A DNA stretch of 64,000 nt from Leclercia adecarboxylata (GCA_002360945.1 DERO01000036.1:53333-117332), one strand, 5' to 3'. Positions 19,920 to 30,983 are shown, numbered from the stretch's first letter. Numbers and translations: made by a program. The notes: generated by a model not told the origin, from the sequence alone.

Positions 19920-21320
19920 ATGACTTCCACTCCGATTACACAGACAGAGATTGCCCGGCAGGCCATCAACGATCGCCTCTCGGTACGCGAAAAAATCGGC
20001 TACGGCCTGGGCGATGCGGGCGGGACGGTGATCACCTGTCTGATCATGAATTTTCTCACCTTCTTCTATACCGATGTCTTTGGCTTAACCCCGGCGCTGG
20101 TCGGCACGCTGTTTATCGCCCTGCGTATTTTTGACGCCATATCCGACCCGGTGATGGGGATCATTGCCGACCGCACCCAAAGCCGCTGGGGACGCTTTCG
20201 CCCGTGGCAGCTGTGGGTCGCCCTGCCGATTGGTGTGATCGGGGTGCTGACCTTCACCGTGCCGGATGCCGGGATGGGGGTCAAAATCGCCTGGGCGTTC
20301 GGCACCTACCTGTTGCTCTCGGTGGGCTATACCGCCATCAACGTGCCCTACTGCGCGCTGATCAACACCATGACCACCCGCCACAGCGAGGTCCTCTCCT
20401 GCCAGTCCTGGCGTTTTGTCCTGTGCGGCGTGGCCGGTTTCCTGGTCTCGGTCGGCCTGCCGTGGCTGGTCTCGGTGCTCGGCCAGGGCAACACGGCCCA
20501 GGGGTATCAGTTGGGCGTCGGGATACTGTGCGCCATTGCGGTGGTAATGTTTCTGTGCTGCTTCTTCTGGGTGCGCGAGCGCGTGCCGCTGGCGATGATG
20601 GGCAAATTCACCCTTAAGGAACACCTCGCCGGTCTGCGTAAGAATGACCAGCTGCTGCTGATGCTGGTGATGTCCTTCCTGCTGATCAACGTCTTCAACA
20701 TCCGTGGCGGCGGCTACATGTATTTCATTACCTACGTGCTGGAGGGCAGCACCGCCTACACCTCGCTGTTCTTCACCATGGTGACCTTTGCCGCCATTCT
20801 CGGGGCGGTGATCGTTAACCTGCTGTCGCGCCGCAGCGATACCGTCAAACTCTACTACTACACCAACCTGGTGCTGGCGGTACTGGCGGCGGGGATGTGG
20901 TTCCTGCCCGGCGGCCCGGCGCACCAGACTCTGTGGCTGGTGGTGATCCTGGCGAACGGGGTGATCCTCGGCTTTACCCTGCCGTTGCACTTCGCGTTAA
21001 TGGCCTTTGCCGACGACTACGGCGAGTGGAAAACCGGCGTGCGTTCTTCCGGGATGAACTTCGCCTTTAATCTGTTTTTCATCAAGCTGGCCTGGGCCTC
21101 CAGCGCCGGGATCATCAGCCTGGTGTTCATTTTTGTCGCCTATCAGCCGGGGGCCGGCAATCAGACCGCCGCCTCGCTGCAGGGCATCACCACCATGGAG
21201 ACTCTGCTGCCTGCCCTTTTCCATCTGTTGCTGGCGCTGGCGATCCGCAAGTGCCGACTCAATAACCCGATGATGGCGCGCATTGCTACCGACCTGCGCC
21301 AGCGCCACGCTCATGCCTGA
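19920..21320 (+). CDS. GPH-family sugar:cation symporter
   Basis: A 466-residue, about twelve-helix transporter of the glycoside-pentoside-hexuronide family (MelB, XynB/YagG, YicJ). The family signature [15 protein letters not shown] plus SRWGRFRPW is near the N-terminus, and the loop [13 protein letters not shown] occurs late in the protein. It probably imports an arabinose-containing glycoside with H+ or Na+. I place the start at 19920 because AGGAG lies eight bases upstream; an upstream in-frame ATG at 19836 lacks one. The stop is ten bases before the GH127 start, so the two are cotranscribed. Confidence 0.87.
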   Translation: MTSTPITQTEIARQAINDRLSVREKIGYGLGDAGGTVITCLIMNFLTFFYTDVFGLTPALVGTLFIALRIFDAISDPVMGIIADRTQSRWGRFRPWQLWVALPIGVIGVLTFTVPDAGMGVKIAWAFGTYLLLSVGYTAINVPYCALINTMTTRHSEVLSCQSWRFVLCGVAGFLVSVGLPWLVSVLGQGNTAQGYQLGVGILCAIAVVMFLCCFFWVRERVPLAMMGKFTLKEHLAGLRKNDQLLLMLVMSFLLINVFNIRGGGYMYFITYVLEGSTAYTSLFFTMVTFAAILGAVIVNLLSRRSDTVKLYYYTNLVLAVLAAGMWFLPGGPAHQTLWLVVILANGVILGFTLPLHFALMAFADDYGEWKTGVRSSGMNFAFNLFFIKLAWASSAGIISLVFIFVAYQPGAGNQTAASLQGITTMETLLPALFHLLLALAIRKCRLNNPMMARIATDLRQRHAHA

Positions 21321-21330
21321 GGAGAACATC

Positions 21331-23286
21331 ATGTCCATAATGGAACCCGACCTGCACAAACTGAAAATCAGCGACCCGTTTCTGGGCCAGTACCAACAGC
21401 TGGTGCGCGATGTGGTTATCCCCTACCAGTGGGATGCCCTGAACGATCGCATCACCGAGGCCGAACCGAGCCATGCGATCGCCAACTTCCGCATCGCCGC
21501 AGGCCAGCAGAGCGGTGAATTTTACGGGATGGTCTTTCAGGACAGCGACGTGGCGAAATGGCTCGAGGCGGTTGCCTGGTCGCTGTGCCAGAAGCCTGAC
21601 CCAACGCTTGAAAAGACCGCCGATGAGGTGATCGACCTGGTGGCCGCCGCGCAGTGCGACGATGGCTATCTGAATACGTACTTTACGGTAAAAGCCCCGG
21701 ACGAGCGCTGGACGAACCTGGCGGAGTGCCATGAGCTGTACTGCGCCGGACACATGATTGAAGCGGGCGTCGCGTACTTCCAGGGCACCGGCAAGCGCCG
21801 TCTGCTGGAAGTGGTCTGCAAGCTGGCCGACCATATCGACAGCGTCTTTGGCCCGAGTGAGCAGCAGCTGCACGGCTATCCGGGCCACCCGGAAATTGAG
21901 CTGGCCCTGATGCGCCTGTTTGATGTCACCCAGGAGCCCCGCTACCTGGCGCTGGTGAAATATTTCGTCGAGCAGCGCGGGACCCAGCCGCACTTCTACG
22001 ATATCGAATACGAAAAGCGCGGCAAAACCTCATACTGGAACACCTACGGCCCGGCGTGGATGGTGCAGGACAAAGCCTACAGCCAGGCGCATCAGCCCTT
22101 GGCCGAACAGCAAACGGCCATCGGTCACGCGGTGCGCTTCGTCTATCTGATGACCGGCGTCGCGCACCTGGCCCGCCTGAGCCAGGACGAAAGCAAGCGC
22201 CAGGACTGCCTGCGTTTGTGGAACAACATGGCCCAGCGCCAGCTGTATATCACCGGTGGGATTGGCTCCCAGAGCAGCGGTGAAGCCTTCAGCAGCGATT
22301 ACGATCTGCCGAATGACACCGTTTATGCCGAGAGCTGCGCCTCAATCGGCCTGATGATGTTCGCCCGGCGCATGCTGGAGATGGAGGCCAACAGCCAGTA
22401 CGCCGACGTGATGGAGCGGGCGCTGTACAACACCGTCCTCGGCGGCATGGCGCTGGACGGGAAGCACTTCTTCTACGTCAACCCGCTGGAAGTGCATCCA
22501 AAGTCGCTGAAGTTTAACCATATCTACGATCACGTGAAGCCGGTTCGCCAGCGCTGGTTCGGCTGCGCCTGTTGCCCGCCGAACATCGCCCGGGTGCTGA
22601 CCTCAATCGGTCACTACCTCTATACCGTCCGTGAAGATGCGCTGTTTATCAACCTCTATATCGGCAACAGCATGGCCTTCCCGGTGGGCGACCAGGAACT
22701 ACAGGTGCGCATCAGCGGCAACTACCCTTGGCAGGAGCAGGTCAGTATCGAGATCGCTTCACCGGTAGCAATCGACCATACCCTGGCGCTACGTCTGCCG
22801 GACTGGTGCGATAACCCACAGCTGACCCTGAACGGCGAAGCGGTCACCGGCGAGGTGCGCCAGGGTTATCTCTACCTGACCCGCCGCTGGCAGGAGGGCG
22901 ACAAGCTGCAGTTAACCCTGCCGATGCCGGTGCGTCGGGTTTACGGGAATCCCCAGGTACGCCAGCAGGCCGGGAAAGTGGCGATTCAGCGCGGGCCGCT
23001 GGTCTACTGTCTCGAAGAGGCGGATAACGGCGCCGGGCTGCATAACCTGACCCTGCCCGCCGATAGCGAATTTAAGCTCGTGGAAGGAAAAGGGATTTTT
23101 GCCCACAAGGTGCTGATCCAGACCCAGGGTTATGCCCGCCACGCCGCGAACGCAGAACAGCAACCGCTGTGGCAGTACGATCGCGCCCCGACCACGCAGC
23201 AGGCGCAGACTCTGACCTTTATTCCGTGGTTTAGCTGGGCGAACCGCGGCGAGGGGGAGATGCGCATCTGGGTGGATGAGGCGTAA
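21331..23286 (+). CDS. GH127 beta-L-arabinofuranosidase
   Basis: A 651-residue cytoplasmic glycoside hydrolase (former DUF1680) without signal peptide. It keeps the residues established for Bifidobacterium HypBA1: acid/base Glu318 (SSGEAF), zinc ligands Glu334 and Cys336 (YAESC), and Cys414-Cys415 (GCACCPPN), of which Cys414 is the expected nucleophile. These correspond to HypBA1 Glu322, Glu338, Cys340, Cys417 and Cys418. It should release L-arabinose from beta-L-arabinofuranosyl disaccharides or glycosides brought in by the adjacent symporter. The start at 21331 has GGAG six bases upstream. Liberated arabinose would need the ara genes elsewhere. Confidence 0.88.
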   Translation: MSIMEPDLHKLKISDPFLGQYQQLVRDVVIPYQWDALNDRITEAEPSHAIANFRIAAGQQSGEFYGMVFQDSDVAKWLEAVAWSLCQKPDPTLEKTADEVIDLVAAAQCDDGYLNTYFTVKAPDERWTNLAECHELYCAGHMIEAGVAYFQGTGKRRLLEVVCKLADHIDSVFGPSEQQLHGYPGHPEIELALMRLFDVTQEPRYLALVKYFVEQRGTQPHFYDIEYEKRGKTSYWNTYGPAWMVQDKAYSQAHQPLAEQQTAIGHAVRFVYLMTGVAHLARLSQDESKRQDCLRLWNNMAQRQLYITGGIGSQSSGEAFSSDYDLPNDTVYAESCASIGLMMFARRMLEMEANSQYADVMERALYNTVLGGMALDGKHFFYVNPLEVHPKSLKFNHIYDHVKPVRQRWFGCACCPPNIARVLTSIGHYLYTVREDALFINLYIGNSMAFPVGDQELQVRISGNYPWQEQVSIEIASPVAIDHTLALRLPDWCDNPQLTLNGEAVTGEVRQGYLYLTRRWQEGDKLQLTLPMPVRRVYGNPQVRQQAGKVAIQRGPLVYCLEEADNGAGLHNLTLPADSEFKLVEGKGIFAHKVLIQTQGYARHAANAEQQPLWQYDRAPTTQQAQTLTFIPWFSWANRGEGEMRIWVDEA

Positions 23287-23302
23287 GAAGAAAACGATTG
23301 AG

Positions 23303-23326
23303 TCTGCCCTCGTCCCTGAGGGCAGA
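23303..23326. terminator. Hairpin between GH127 gene and yiaT
   Basis: A nine-bp perfect stem TCTGCCCTC/GAGGGCAGA with a six-base loop lies between convergent genes. The U-tracts are poor on both sides, so it is a moderate terminator candidate for both strands. Confidence 0.6.
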
Positions 23327-23336
23327 TTGCTGAAAA

Positions 23337-24077
23337 TCAGAACTTCCAGGAGAGACCGGTCATCAGCGCGAAGCTGTCGTCACGGTCGATCATTGGGCTG
23401 TTTTTCACCTCGTCAGGCAGTACGGTATAGACTGCGCTGGCGTTCAGATAGAGGTTCTGCGTCAGCTGATATTTCGCCGCCACGCCCACGTACGGCGTCA
23501 CGGTTTCGCTGGCGGTGTACTGCTGCAGACCGCTGCGACGGGACTCTTTCTCAGAGACGCCGTAGTAGTAATCGTTGAAGCTGTCGTCATAGTAGAATAC
23601 CCCCACTGACGGCGTCAGGGTCAGGCGCTCCATGCGGATCGGACGGAAGTAAGACATCTCGCCTACCACGCCGCCGCTCTCGTCCATCGCATCGGCCGCC
23701 AGGGCAAACTTCAGGCTCCCCCAGCTTTCGTGACGATAGTACGCCCCGCCCAGCATCGCGGAGGCTTTACGCTCATCCAACTGCTTCATCGCATGGTCGT
23801 CGTTATCTTCCGGGTCGAAATGCAGCGGCATCCAGGAGGCGGTCAGGCTGAGTTCGTTTTTGCCATCTTTCCAGACGATCCAGCCGCCGGTGGTCTGTCG
23901 CACGTAGAAGTGCTCGCCTTCGTAGCTGATTAACGGGACGGCGGAGACATTTTCGTTATAGCCTTTATAGGGTGATTCATTAAAAACTGCGCCAGCGCCA
24001 ACGGAAAAGTCATCGGCCATTACGGGCATTGCCGTAAATAACGTGGCCGCGATGAGTAAATTCTTTTTAAACTTCAT
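23337..24077 (-). CDS. yiaT: MipA/OmpV-family outer membrane protein YiaT
   Basis: A 246-residue outer membrane beta-barrel protein. The signal peptide MKFKKNLLIAATLFTAMPVMA is cut before DDFSVG, and the chain ends in Phe (LSWKF), typical of porin-like barrels. Length equals E. coli YiaT. I start at 24077 where the signal peptide begins, not at the longer frame from 24197. It is divergent from yiaU, a LysR-type gene likely to regulate it. Its place beside the arabinofuranoside module raises the possibility of a role in outer-membrane uptake, but yiaT is also present in E. coli without that module. Confidence 0.88.
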   Translation of the reverse strand: MKFKKNLLIAATLFTAMPVMADDFSVGAGAVFNESPYKGYNENVSAVPLISYEGEHFYVRQTTGGWIVWKDGKNELSLTASWMPLHFDPEDNDDHAMKQLDERKASAMLGGAYYRHESWGSLKFALAADAMDESGGVVGEMSYFRPIRMERLTLTPSVGVFYYDDSFNDYYYGVSEKESRRSGLQQYTASETVTPYVGVAAKYQLTQNLYLNASAVYTVLPDEVKNSPMIDRDDSFALMTGLSWKF

Positions 24078-24196
24078 TGTTTGTAATCCATTAAATGTCA
24101 TACGACGCCGCGCATAATAATGGTTACAAAAATCGCGATGCAACGCGGTTATTTGTATAATATTATATATAAATTCATATAGATGGACGTCCGGCA

Positions 24197-25186
24197 ATGA
24201 ACAAGCAGCAAATCAAACCGCGAGAATTAAAAATTATTTCCGTCATTGCCGCGACCCACAGCATTGGTGATGCGGCTGCATTGCTGGGAATGGCTCAGGC
24301 TAACGTCAGTAAATATCTTGCTGATTTCGAAACCCGCGTCGGCCTGAAGGTATTTGAGCGCACCACCCGCCACCTGGCACTGACCCAGTTCGGTGAATCC
24401 TTGCTGCCGTTCATCGACGCATCGCTGGAAAAAAACGAGCAACTGATTAATTTTATTGCTGATTATAAACACGAAAAACGCGGAAAGGTCACTATCTATG
24501 CCCCGTCGGGGATCGTCACTTATCTGGCTCGCCACGTGGTTCATGAGATCGACAATATTGGTGATATCCGTATTAGCCTGAAAACCTACAACCTGGACCG
24601 GAATGAATTTTTCGAAGGGGTCACCTTTCCCGACGATTGCGATATTTTAATTACCTATGCGCAACCTAAAGATGAAAACCTGGTCGCCAGCACCTTAACA
24701 AAATATTCTGTTACCGCTTTCGCTACCCCTGAATATATTAAAAAGCACCCTATTAATCATCCTGACGATCTTATTAATCACTCCTGCATTCTTATCGACT
24801 CAATGATCATCGATGACGCTAACATCTGGCGTTTTCGCGCGAATAATAGCGAGCAGGTGCTCGATTATAAAGTCACGGGTAACTATATTTGCGACAACAC
24901 CCAGACGGCGCTGGAGCTGGCCCGCAATCATCTGGGGATCGTCTTTGCGCCAAAAGAGAGTCTGCTCCGGGAGATAGAACAGGGCACAATGGTGCCCTGC
25001 TTCACCCATCAGGAGGAGTGGTGGCTGGATCTGGTGGCGATCTTCCGCAAACGTGACTATCAGCCGTGGCGGGTGCAGTTTGTGCTGGACGGGGTACTGA
25101 ATACCCTGCGTAGGCAGATTGAGCAGGCCGCGCTGGGGCGGCCTGCTCTGGACAATCAGAACAGTCCCAGGGGTTTATCGGAATAG
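24197..25186 (+). CDS. yiaU: LysR-type regulator YiaU
   Basis: A 329-residue LysR-type transcriptional regulator. The N-terminal winged helix-turn-helix spans about residues 15-65 ([20 protein letters not shown], then [14 protein letters not shown]). A substrate-binding domain fills the rest. It is divergent from yiaT with a 119-base AT-rich gap, the usual LysR geometry, so yiaT is the likely target. The 3' end overlaps the convergent aldB 3' end by 31 bases. Inducer unknown. Confidence 0.88.
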   Translation: MNKQQIKPRELKIISVIAATHSIGDAAALLGMAQANVSKYLADFETRVGLKVFERTTRHLALTQFGESLLPFIDASLEKNEQLINFIADYKHEKRGKVTIYAPSGIVTYLARHVVHEIDNIGDIRISLKTYNLDRNEFFEGVTFPDDCDILITYAQPKDENLVASTLTKYSVTAFATPEYIKKHPINHPDDLINHSCILIDSMIIDDANIWRFRANNSEQVLDYKVTGNYICDNTQTALELARNHLGIVFAPKESLLREIEQGTMVPCFTHQEEWWLDLVAIFRKRDYQPWRVQFVLDGVLNTLRRQIEQAALGRPALDNQNSPRGLSE

Positions 25187-26694
25187 CTGACCAGCAGGCA
25201 TTTGGTCTGCTGGTAATGCTCCAGCATCATCTTGTGGGTTTCACGGCCAATACCCGACTGTTTGTATCCGCCAAACGCGGCATGGGCCGGGTAAGCATGG
25301 TAGCAGTTGGTCCACACGCGCCCGGCCTGGATCCCGCGCCCCATCTGATACGCCAGATTGCCGTTACGGCTCCAGACCCCCGCTCCCAGGCCATACTGCG
25401 AGTCGTTGGCCAGCTCCAGCGCCTCCTCCATGGTTTTGAAGGTCGTCACCGCCAGCACCGGGCCGAAGATCTCCTCCTGGAAAACGCGCATGTTGTTTTT
25501 GCCGGACAGGATCGTCGGCTCGAGGTAATAACCCTCTTTCAGCTCACCGTCCAGCTGCTTGCGCCGCCCGCCGGTTAAGAGTTCGGCCCCCTCTTTCTTA
25601 CCGATATCGATATAGTTGAGGATGGTCTCCAGCTGACCGTGCGACACCTGGGCCCCCATCTGGGTGACGCTGTCCAGCGGGTTGCCGCTGCGGATCGACT
25701 CCACGCGACGGATGGCGCGCTCCATAAAGCGCTCGTAGATCGACTCCTGTACCAGCGCCCGGCTTGGGCAGGTGCAGACTTCGCCCTGGTTAAAGGCAAA
25801 GAGGGCAAACCCTTCCAGCGCCTTATCAAAGAAGGCATCCTCTTCGTCCATCACGTCGGCAAAGAAGATGTTCGGCGATTTGCCGCCCAGCTCCAGCGTC
25901 ACCGGAATGATGTTCTGGGTAGCGTACTGCATGATCTGCTGGCCCACTTCGGTGGAGCCGGTAAAGGCCACTTTGGCGATCCGTTTGGAGGTCGCCAGAT
26001 ATTCACCGATTTCGCCCCCCGCGCCGTTGACCACGTTCACCACCCCTGGCGGGAGCAGGTCGCCCACCACTTCCATCAGCAGCAGGATCGACAGCGGCGT
26101 TAAGCGCGCCGGTTTCAGTATCACGCAGTTCCCGGCTGCCAGCGCGGGCGCCATTTTCCACGCGGCCATCAGCAGGGGGAAGTTCCACGGGATGATCTGC
26201 CCGACCACGCCCAGCGGCTCATGGAAGTGATAGGCGACGGTATCTTTGTCCACCTCGCTGATGCCGCCCTCCTGGGCACGAATACAGGAGGCGAAATAGC
26301 GGAAGTGGTCGATCGCCAGCGGCACGTCGGCGGCCAGGGTTTCGCGGATCGGCTTCCCGTTATCCCAGGTCTCGGCCGTGGCCAGCAACTCCAGGTTCTG
26401 CTCCATGCGATCGGCAATTTTAAACAGGATCGCCGCGCGATCCTGCACCGAGGTATGGGCCCATTTCTCTTTGATCTTGTGGGCGGCATCCAGCGCCAGA
26501 TCGATATCGCGCTTGCCGGAGCTGGCGATTTCGCACAGCGGCTGGCCGGTCACCGGGGTCAGGTTCTGGTAATACTCGCCGTCGGCCGGGGGAACCCAGT
26601 CGCCGCCGATAAAGTTGTCATAACGGGCTTTCAGTTTGAGGGGGAAACCATATTCGCCGGGCAGGATACGTGCTGAGGGAGGGTTATTCGTCAT
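25156..26694 (-). CDS. aldB: Aldehyde dehydrogenase B
   Basis: NAD(P)-dependent aldehyde dehydrogenase, 512 residues, the length of E. coli AldB, which oxidises acetaldehyde and other aldehydes in stationary phase. Cofactor motif GSTEVG is at 246-251, catalytic Glu268 in LELGGKSPN, and nucleophile Cys307 in FNQGEVC, with a second cysteine two residues later (CTC). I start it at 26694 with AGGAGACAGTC upstream; the frame extends to 26787 without family support. The last 31 bases overlap yiaU tail-to-tail. Confidence 0.95.
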   Translation of the reverse strand: MTNNPPSARILPGEYGFPLKLKARYDNFIGGDWVPPADGEYYQNLTPVTGQPLCEIASSGKRDIDLALDAAHKIKEKWAHTSVQDRAAILFKIADRMEQNLELLATAETWDNGKPIRETLAADVPLAIDHFRYFASCIRAQEGGISEVDKDTVAYHFHEPLGVVGQIIPWNFPLLMAAWKMAPALAAGNCVILKPARLTPLSILLLMEVVGDLLPPGVVNVVNGAGGEIGEYLATSKRIAKVAFTGSTEVGQQIMQYATQNIIPVTLELGGKSPNIFFADVMDEEDAFFDKALEGFALFAFNQGEVCTCPSRALVQESIYERFMERAIRRVESIRSGNPLDSVTQMGAQVSHGQLETILNYIDIGKKEGAELLTGGRRKQLDGELKEGYYLEPTILSGKNNMRVFQEEIFGPVLAVTTFKTMEEALELANDSQYGLGAGVWSRNGNLAYQMGRGIQAGRVWTNCYHAYPAHAAFGGYKQSGIGRETHKMMLEHYQQTKCLLVSYSDKPLGLF

Positions 26695-26860
26695 GACTGT
26701 CTCCTTGGGTGAAGTGTCCTTCAAAGGTAGACCGCGGCGGTGAAAATATCGCCAGCCGTCGCCTGCTTTGCGAGCCCCTTCACGCATTACCTTACTTTAC
26801 GTTTGGTTTTCTGCCCTGAGCCATACTTAAAGTGCACAACTCTGGCAGAGGGAAGGATAA

Positions 26861-27748
26861 ATGCGGCTTTTTATCGGCTTCGACGTGGGCGGAACCCACA
26901 TTAAACACGGCGTGATTGACGAGGACGGAAACGAACTCGCCACCGATCAATTTGATACGCCGGAGGATGAAGAGAGCTTTAAGCAGCGGTGGCGCGAGGT
27001 GGTCGAAGCGTACCAGAAAGAACATGAGATTACGGCGATCGGCGTAAGCATCCCCGGCCACATTAATACCCATACCGGCGACGCCGCAAAGGCGGGCGCG
27101 CTGGAGTATCTGGACAACGTCAACCTGTACGCGCTCTTCGCGGAGCTGACCGACCTGCCGCTGGTGGCCGACAATGACGCCAGCTGTGCCGCCCTCGGCG
27201 AACGCTGGCGCGGCGCAGGACGAGACTATGAGAATTTTGTCTGCATGACCCTCGGCACCGGGATCGGCGGCGGCATTGTGCTCGGGGGCGATCTTTATCG
27301 CGGCTCGCACTACCGCGCCGGGGAGTTCGGAGTCATCCCGGTCGGCAAACACGGCGAAGGGATGCATGAGGTGGCCTCTGCCAAAGGGCTGATGGAGACC
27401 TGCCGCCGGGCGCTGGGGGTGTCCGGGGAGGATATGCCGAAAGGCGAAGAGCTGTTCGAGCGGATGGAGAACGATCTGCACCTGCGCGAAGCGGTGGAAG
27501 AGTGGGCCCTGTTTCTTGCCCGCGGGGTCTATAGCGTCATCTCAATGTTCGACCCGCAGGTAGTGCTGATCGGCGGCGGCATCAGCGAGCAGGAGAAAAT
27601 CTATACGCTGCTCGACAAACACCTGCAAACCTTTGAAGAGTGGGACGCGCTGCAGGTGCCCATCCTGCCCTGCCAGCTGGGTAACCAGGCGGGCAGGCTG
27701 GGCGCCGTATGGCTGGCGAAAAAGAAGTTCGCCAGCAAGAAGGATTAA
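26861..27748 (+). CDS. ROK-family sugar kinase
   Basis: A 295-residue ROK kinase without the N-terminal DNA-binding domain of NagC/Mlc. It has phosphate-binding DVGGTHIK at 8-15, catalytic Asp106 in ADNDASCA, and the glycine motif LGTGIGGGI at 131-139. The usual zinc motif CxCGxxGCxE is absent, as in beta-glucoside kinases of the BglK type, so it may phosphorylate a free or beta-linked glucoside. It stands alone between aldB and selB, where E. coli carries yiaY, and overlaps the selB stop by four bases tail-to-tail. Substrate is unknown. Confidence 0.82.
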   Translation: MRLFIGFDVGGTHIKHGVIDEDGNELATDQFDTPEDEESFKQRWREVVEAYQKEHEITAIGVSIPGHINTHTGDAAKAGALEYLDNVNLYALFAELTDLPLVADNDASCAALGERWRGAGRDYENFVCMTLGTGIGGGIVLGGDLYRGSHYRAGEFGVIPVGKHGEGMHEVASAKGLMETCRRALGVSGEDMPKGEELFERMENDLHLREAVEEWALFLARGVYSVISMFDPQVVLIGGGISEQEKIYTLLDKHLQTFEEWDALQVPILPCQLGNQAGRLGAVWLAKKKFASKKD

Positions 27749-29601
27749 CGCTGCTGCCCCTCATCGGCAAAGAGCAGCGCATCCCGCAGGAGGTGATCGT
27801 TACCACGGCGGCGGGTAAAGCCAATGCGGTTGAAGTACTCGAGGATCTGGATCGCCAGCTTACGCCCGACGTTCAGCCGGTCGCGGAAATCCGCCGCGCA
27901 GGTGGAGCCGCGCTCATGGTCCAGCGCGCGGATCAGGTTGGCGAAGGTGACGATCCGGTGGTGGCGGTAGTAGCGGTCTTTGACGATCGCGGTGATCAGC
28001 CCCTGCTGCGCCGCATGCTTCAGCACCTGACGCATGGTCTGCTCATCGGTGGCGGTTTCACGGGCCAGGTCGCGCACCCACCAGGGTTCATCGCCAAACA
28101 GCGCGTCCGCTTTTTCCCAGATGGCCTGCTGCGCCGGGGTAAAGCCCGCCTTGTGATCCGGCAGGTGCAGCCAGCCGTGGTAGCTTTGCAGCTCCCCGCT
28201 CTCGCGCATCCGCTCGATCAGCAGCAGAACCAGAGCCTCATCCTCCATCGGCAGGGCCATGCGCCGCAGGCGCTCGCGCCCCGGACCGGGTTCATCCTGA
28301 TGCTGTTGATGATAGGTCGCCAGCACCTCCAGAATTTTACGCTGCCAGCGCGCCGCGACAGCGGTGTTTAACAGGCTGGAACCGGCCTGGATAAACTCCG
28401 GCTGTTGGGTAAGCTGACGCAGCCCTTCCTTGCTAAGCTGGCGTGCCCAGCCGAACGCATCCAGGTTCACCGCCCCGCGCTCAAGATGCGCCAGCAGCGC
28501 AGCGCGATCGTCCGCCGCCGGGGCCAGCGTTGCCAGCCACTGCAGGTACTCCGACTTGCGCTTTCCGCGACGCGGCGGGTTGAGGGTAACCACCCGCGCC
28601 CCGGCGAGGGTGACGCGGGCAGAGATATCGCGCAGCACCAGCCGATCGTTGTCGGCGAGCCACAGCGGGGTATCGAAGACCAGCTCCGCTAGCGCCCCCT
28701 CCAGCAGCGAGACGCGGCCGGTGACGTGGCTGGCGGCATGGTGAATATGCAACGGCTGCCACTGGGCCAGCGGCACGTCGCCCTGCAGGGTGACTATCAC
28801 ACGCGTGGTCGGCTCCGGCGGCGCGTCGGCTAGCAGCCAGTCCCCGCGGTTCAGCTCCGCTTTTTCCGTGTCGCCTACCAGGTTCAGGGCAATGCGCTGT
28901 CCGGCATGAGCCTGTTCAACAGGCTGGTTTTGCGCGTGCAGGCCACGGATACGCACCGGCTTGTTGACTCCGGTCAGCCACAGGCTGTCGCCTACCCGCA
29001 CTTCGCCCGACAGCGCCGTGCCGGTGACCACCAGACCGGCCCCTTTTACGGTAAAGGCCCGGTCGATAGCCAGACGGAAGCGGTGGTGATCCGCATGCTT
29101 GCGGGCCGGAAGCTGTTGCAGATGGGCGCGCAGCACATCAATGCCCCGCCCCTCGGTAGCAACGGTGACGAAAAGCGTCGCATCGGCAAAGCCAAAGTCG
29201 CGCAGGGTGGCGAGCACCTCGTCGCGCACTGCCTCCACCCGGGCGTCGTCGACGCGATCGGCTTTGGTCAGGGCCACCGTCAGCTGCGGGTTGCCGGTCA
29301 GCTGGAGGATCTGCAGGTGCTCGCGCGTCTGCGCCATCACGCCGTCATCGCAGGCCACCACCAGCAGGGCGTGGTCGATCCCGCCGACACCGGCCAGCAT
29401 GTTGGACAAAAACTTTTCGTGCCCCGGCACGTCGATAAATCCCAGCACCCGGCCATCCGGCTGGGGCCAGTAGGCATAACCCAGGTCGATGGTCATGCCG
29501 CGCTTTTTCTCTTCCGGCAGGCGGTCGGCGTTGACGCCGGTGATCGCCTGCAGCAGGGTGGTTTTGCCGTGGTCAACATGACCGGCGGTGGCAATAATCA
29601 T
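27745..29601 (-). CDS. selB: Selenocysteine-specific elongation factor SelB
   Basis: GTPase that delivers selenocysteinyl-tRNA to UGA codons marked by a SECIS hairpin. The 618-residue chain begins with the EF-Tu-like G domain, P-loop GHVDHGKTT near residues 7-15 and DVPGHEKF as the G3 motif. The C-terminal half is the winged-helix array that binds the SECIS element. ATG overlaps the selA stop by four bases (ATGA), so the two are translationally coupled. selC and selD are not in this window. Confidence 0.95.
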   Translation of the reverse strand: MIIATAGHVDHGKTTLLQAITGVNADRLPEEKKRGMTIDLGYAYWPQPDGRVLGFIDVPGHEKFLSNMLAGVGGIDHALLVVACDDGVMAQTREHLQILQLTGNPQLTVALTKADRVDDARVEAVRDEVLATLRDFGFADATLFVTVATEGRGIDVLRAHLQQLPARKHADHHRFRLAIDRAFTVKGAGLVVTGTALSGEVRVGDSLWLTGVNKPVRIRGLHAQNQPVEQAHAGQRIALNLVGDTEKAELNRGDWLLADAPPEPTTRVIVTLQGDVPLAQWQPLHIHHAASHVTGRVSLLEGALAELVFDTPLWLADNDRLVLRDISARVTLAGARVVTLNPPRRGKRKSEYLQWLATLAPAADDRAALLAHLERGAVNLDAFGWARQLSKEGLRQLTQQPEFIQAGSSLLNTAVAARWQRKILEVLATYHQQHQDEPGPGRERLRRMALPMEDEALVLLLIERMRESGELQSYHGWLHLPDHKAGFTPAQQAIWEKADALFGDEPWWVRDLARETATDEQTMRQVLKHAAQQGLITAIVKDRYYRHHRIVTFANLIRALDHERGSTCAADFRDRLNVGRKLAIQILEYFNRIGFTRRRGNDHLLRDALLFADEGQQR

Positions 29602-30983
29602 TTCAACAACATCTCCAGAAACTGTGCTTCATCTTCCAGACAGCGTAAATCCAGCCACAGGCGTCCATCCTTTATCCGGCCAAGCACCGGCACCGGCAGG
29701 GATCGCCAGCGTAACGCCAGCGCCTCCAGCTGTGCGCCGCGCCCGTCGCGTGGGGTAAAGGTCAGGGCCGCGCCCGGCAGGCGATCCACCGGCAGCGATC
29801 CGCTGCCCGGCTGGGACAGACACGCTTCCACGCGAACCTCAAACTCAGGATAGTGCGGCGCGACCTCGGCCTGCAGCCGCTCCCCCTGATGATGGATCGC
29901 GGCGGCGTCGCGGCTCAACAGGCGCAACGTCGGTAAGCGTTCGGCCAGCGTCTCCGGGTGGAGATAGAGGCGCAAGGTGGCCTCCAGCGCGGCGAGGGTC
30001 ATTTTATCCGCGCGCAGGGCGCGTTTCAGTGGGTGCTGTTGCAATCTGGCAATCAGGTCGCGCTTGCCGACGATAATCCCGGCCTGCGGACCGCCCAGCA
30101 GCTTGTCGCCCGAGAAGCTCACCAGGCTGACGCCAGCGGCAATTAACGCCTGCGGCATCGGCTCTTTCGGCAGGCCATAACGGCTGAGATCCACCAGCGA
30201 ACCGCTGCCCAGATCGACCACCACTGGCACGTCCCTCTCCTGCCCGATGCGCACCAGATCCGCCTCGTCAACGGCACGGGTGAAGCCTTCAATATGGTAA
30301 TTGCTGGTATGCACCTTCATCAGCAGGGCGGTGTTGTCATTGATGGCCGCGGCGTAGTCTCGCTCGTGGGTGCGGTTGGTGGTGCCCACTTCCCGCAGCT
30401 GGCACCCGGCCTGGGTCATCACGTCCGGGATGCGAAACGCCCCGCCGATCTCCACCAGCTCACCCCGGGAAACAACCACTTCTTTACCGCTGGCGGTGGC
30501 GGCCAGCATCAGCAGCACCGCCGCAGCGTTGTTATTCACAATGCAGGCATCTTCCGCGCCGGTAAGCTGGCACAGCAGCGCCGCCAGCGGGCGGTCACGG
30601 TGGCCGCGTCCGGCGCCGTCGAGATCGTACTCCAGCGTGACCGGCATCTGCATCGCCTGAGTAACCGCGGCGACCGCCTCCTGGGCCAGCAGCGCGCGCC
30701 CGAGATTGGTGTGCAGCACCGTGCCCGTCAGGTTGATAACCGGGCGCAGGCCCGGTGCATCATCTCTCGCCAGCCGTTTTTCGGCCTCCTGCGCCCAGTC
30801 GTCACACCAGGCCGGGAGGCAGTTGTCGGCGCGGATCCCGGCGCGGGCTTCGTCCTGCAACAGGCGCAAAGTCTCGACCGTTCGGCTGTGGCCAAAGCGG
30901 GCAATAACGGAAGTAAGACGGGCGTCGCGAAGCAGACGATCGGTCGCGGGAAGTTGGCTATAGAGAGCGTGCTGAGTAGTCAT
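29598..30983 (-). CDS. selA: L-seryl-tRNA(Sec) selenium transferase SelA
   Basis: PLP enzyme converting seryl-tRNA(Sec) to selenocysteyl-tRNA(Sec) with selenophosphate. It has 461 residues (463 in E. coli). The PLP lysine is Lys294 in [11 protein letters not shown] start at the [23 protein letters not shown]; the frame continues upstream to a TTG at 31037 through a palindromic repeat, which is unlikely to be coding. First gene of selAB. The N-terminal region (about 20-75) is more divergent from E. coli than the catalytic core. Confidence 0.95.
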   Translation of the reverse strand: MTTQHALYSQLPATDRLLRDARLTSVIARFGHSRTVETLRLLQDEARAGIRADNCLPAWCDDWAQEAEKRLARDDAPGLRPVINLTGTVLHTNLGRALLAQEAVAAVTQAMQMPVTLEYDLDGAGRGHRDRPLAALLCQLTGAEDACIVNNNAAAVLLMLAATASGKEVVVSRGELVEIGGAFRIPDVMTQAGCQLREVGTTNRTHERDYAAAINDNTALLMKVHTSNYHIEGFTRAVDEADLVRIGQERDVPVVVDLGSGSLVDLSRYGLPKEPMPQALIAAGVSLVSFSGDKLLGGPQAGIIVGKRDLIARLQQHPLKRALRADKMTLAALEATLRLYLHPETLAERLPTLRLLSRDAAAIHHQGERLQAEVAPHYPEFEVRVEACLSQPGSGSLPVDRLPGAALTFTPRDGRGAQLEALALRWRSLPVPVLGRIKDGRLWLDLRCLEDEAQFLEMLLK

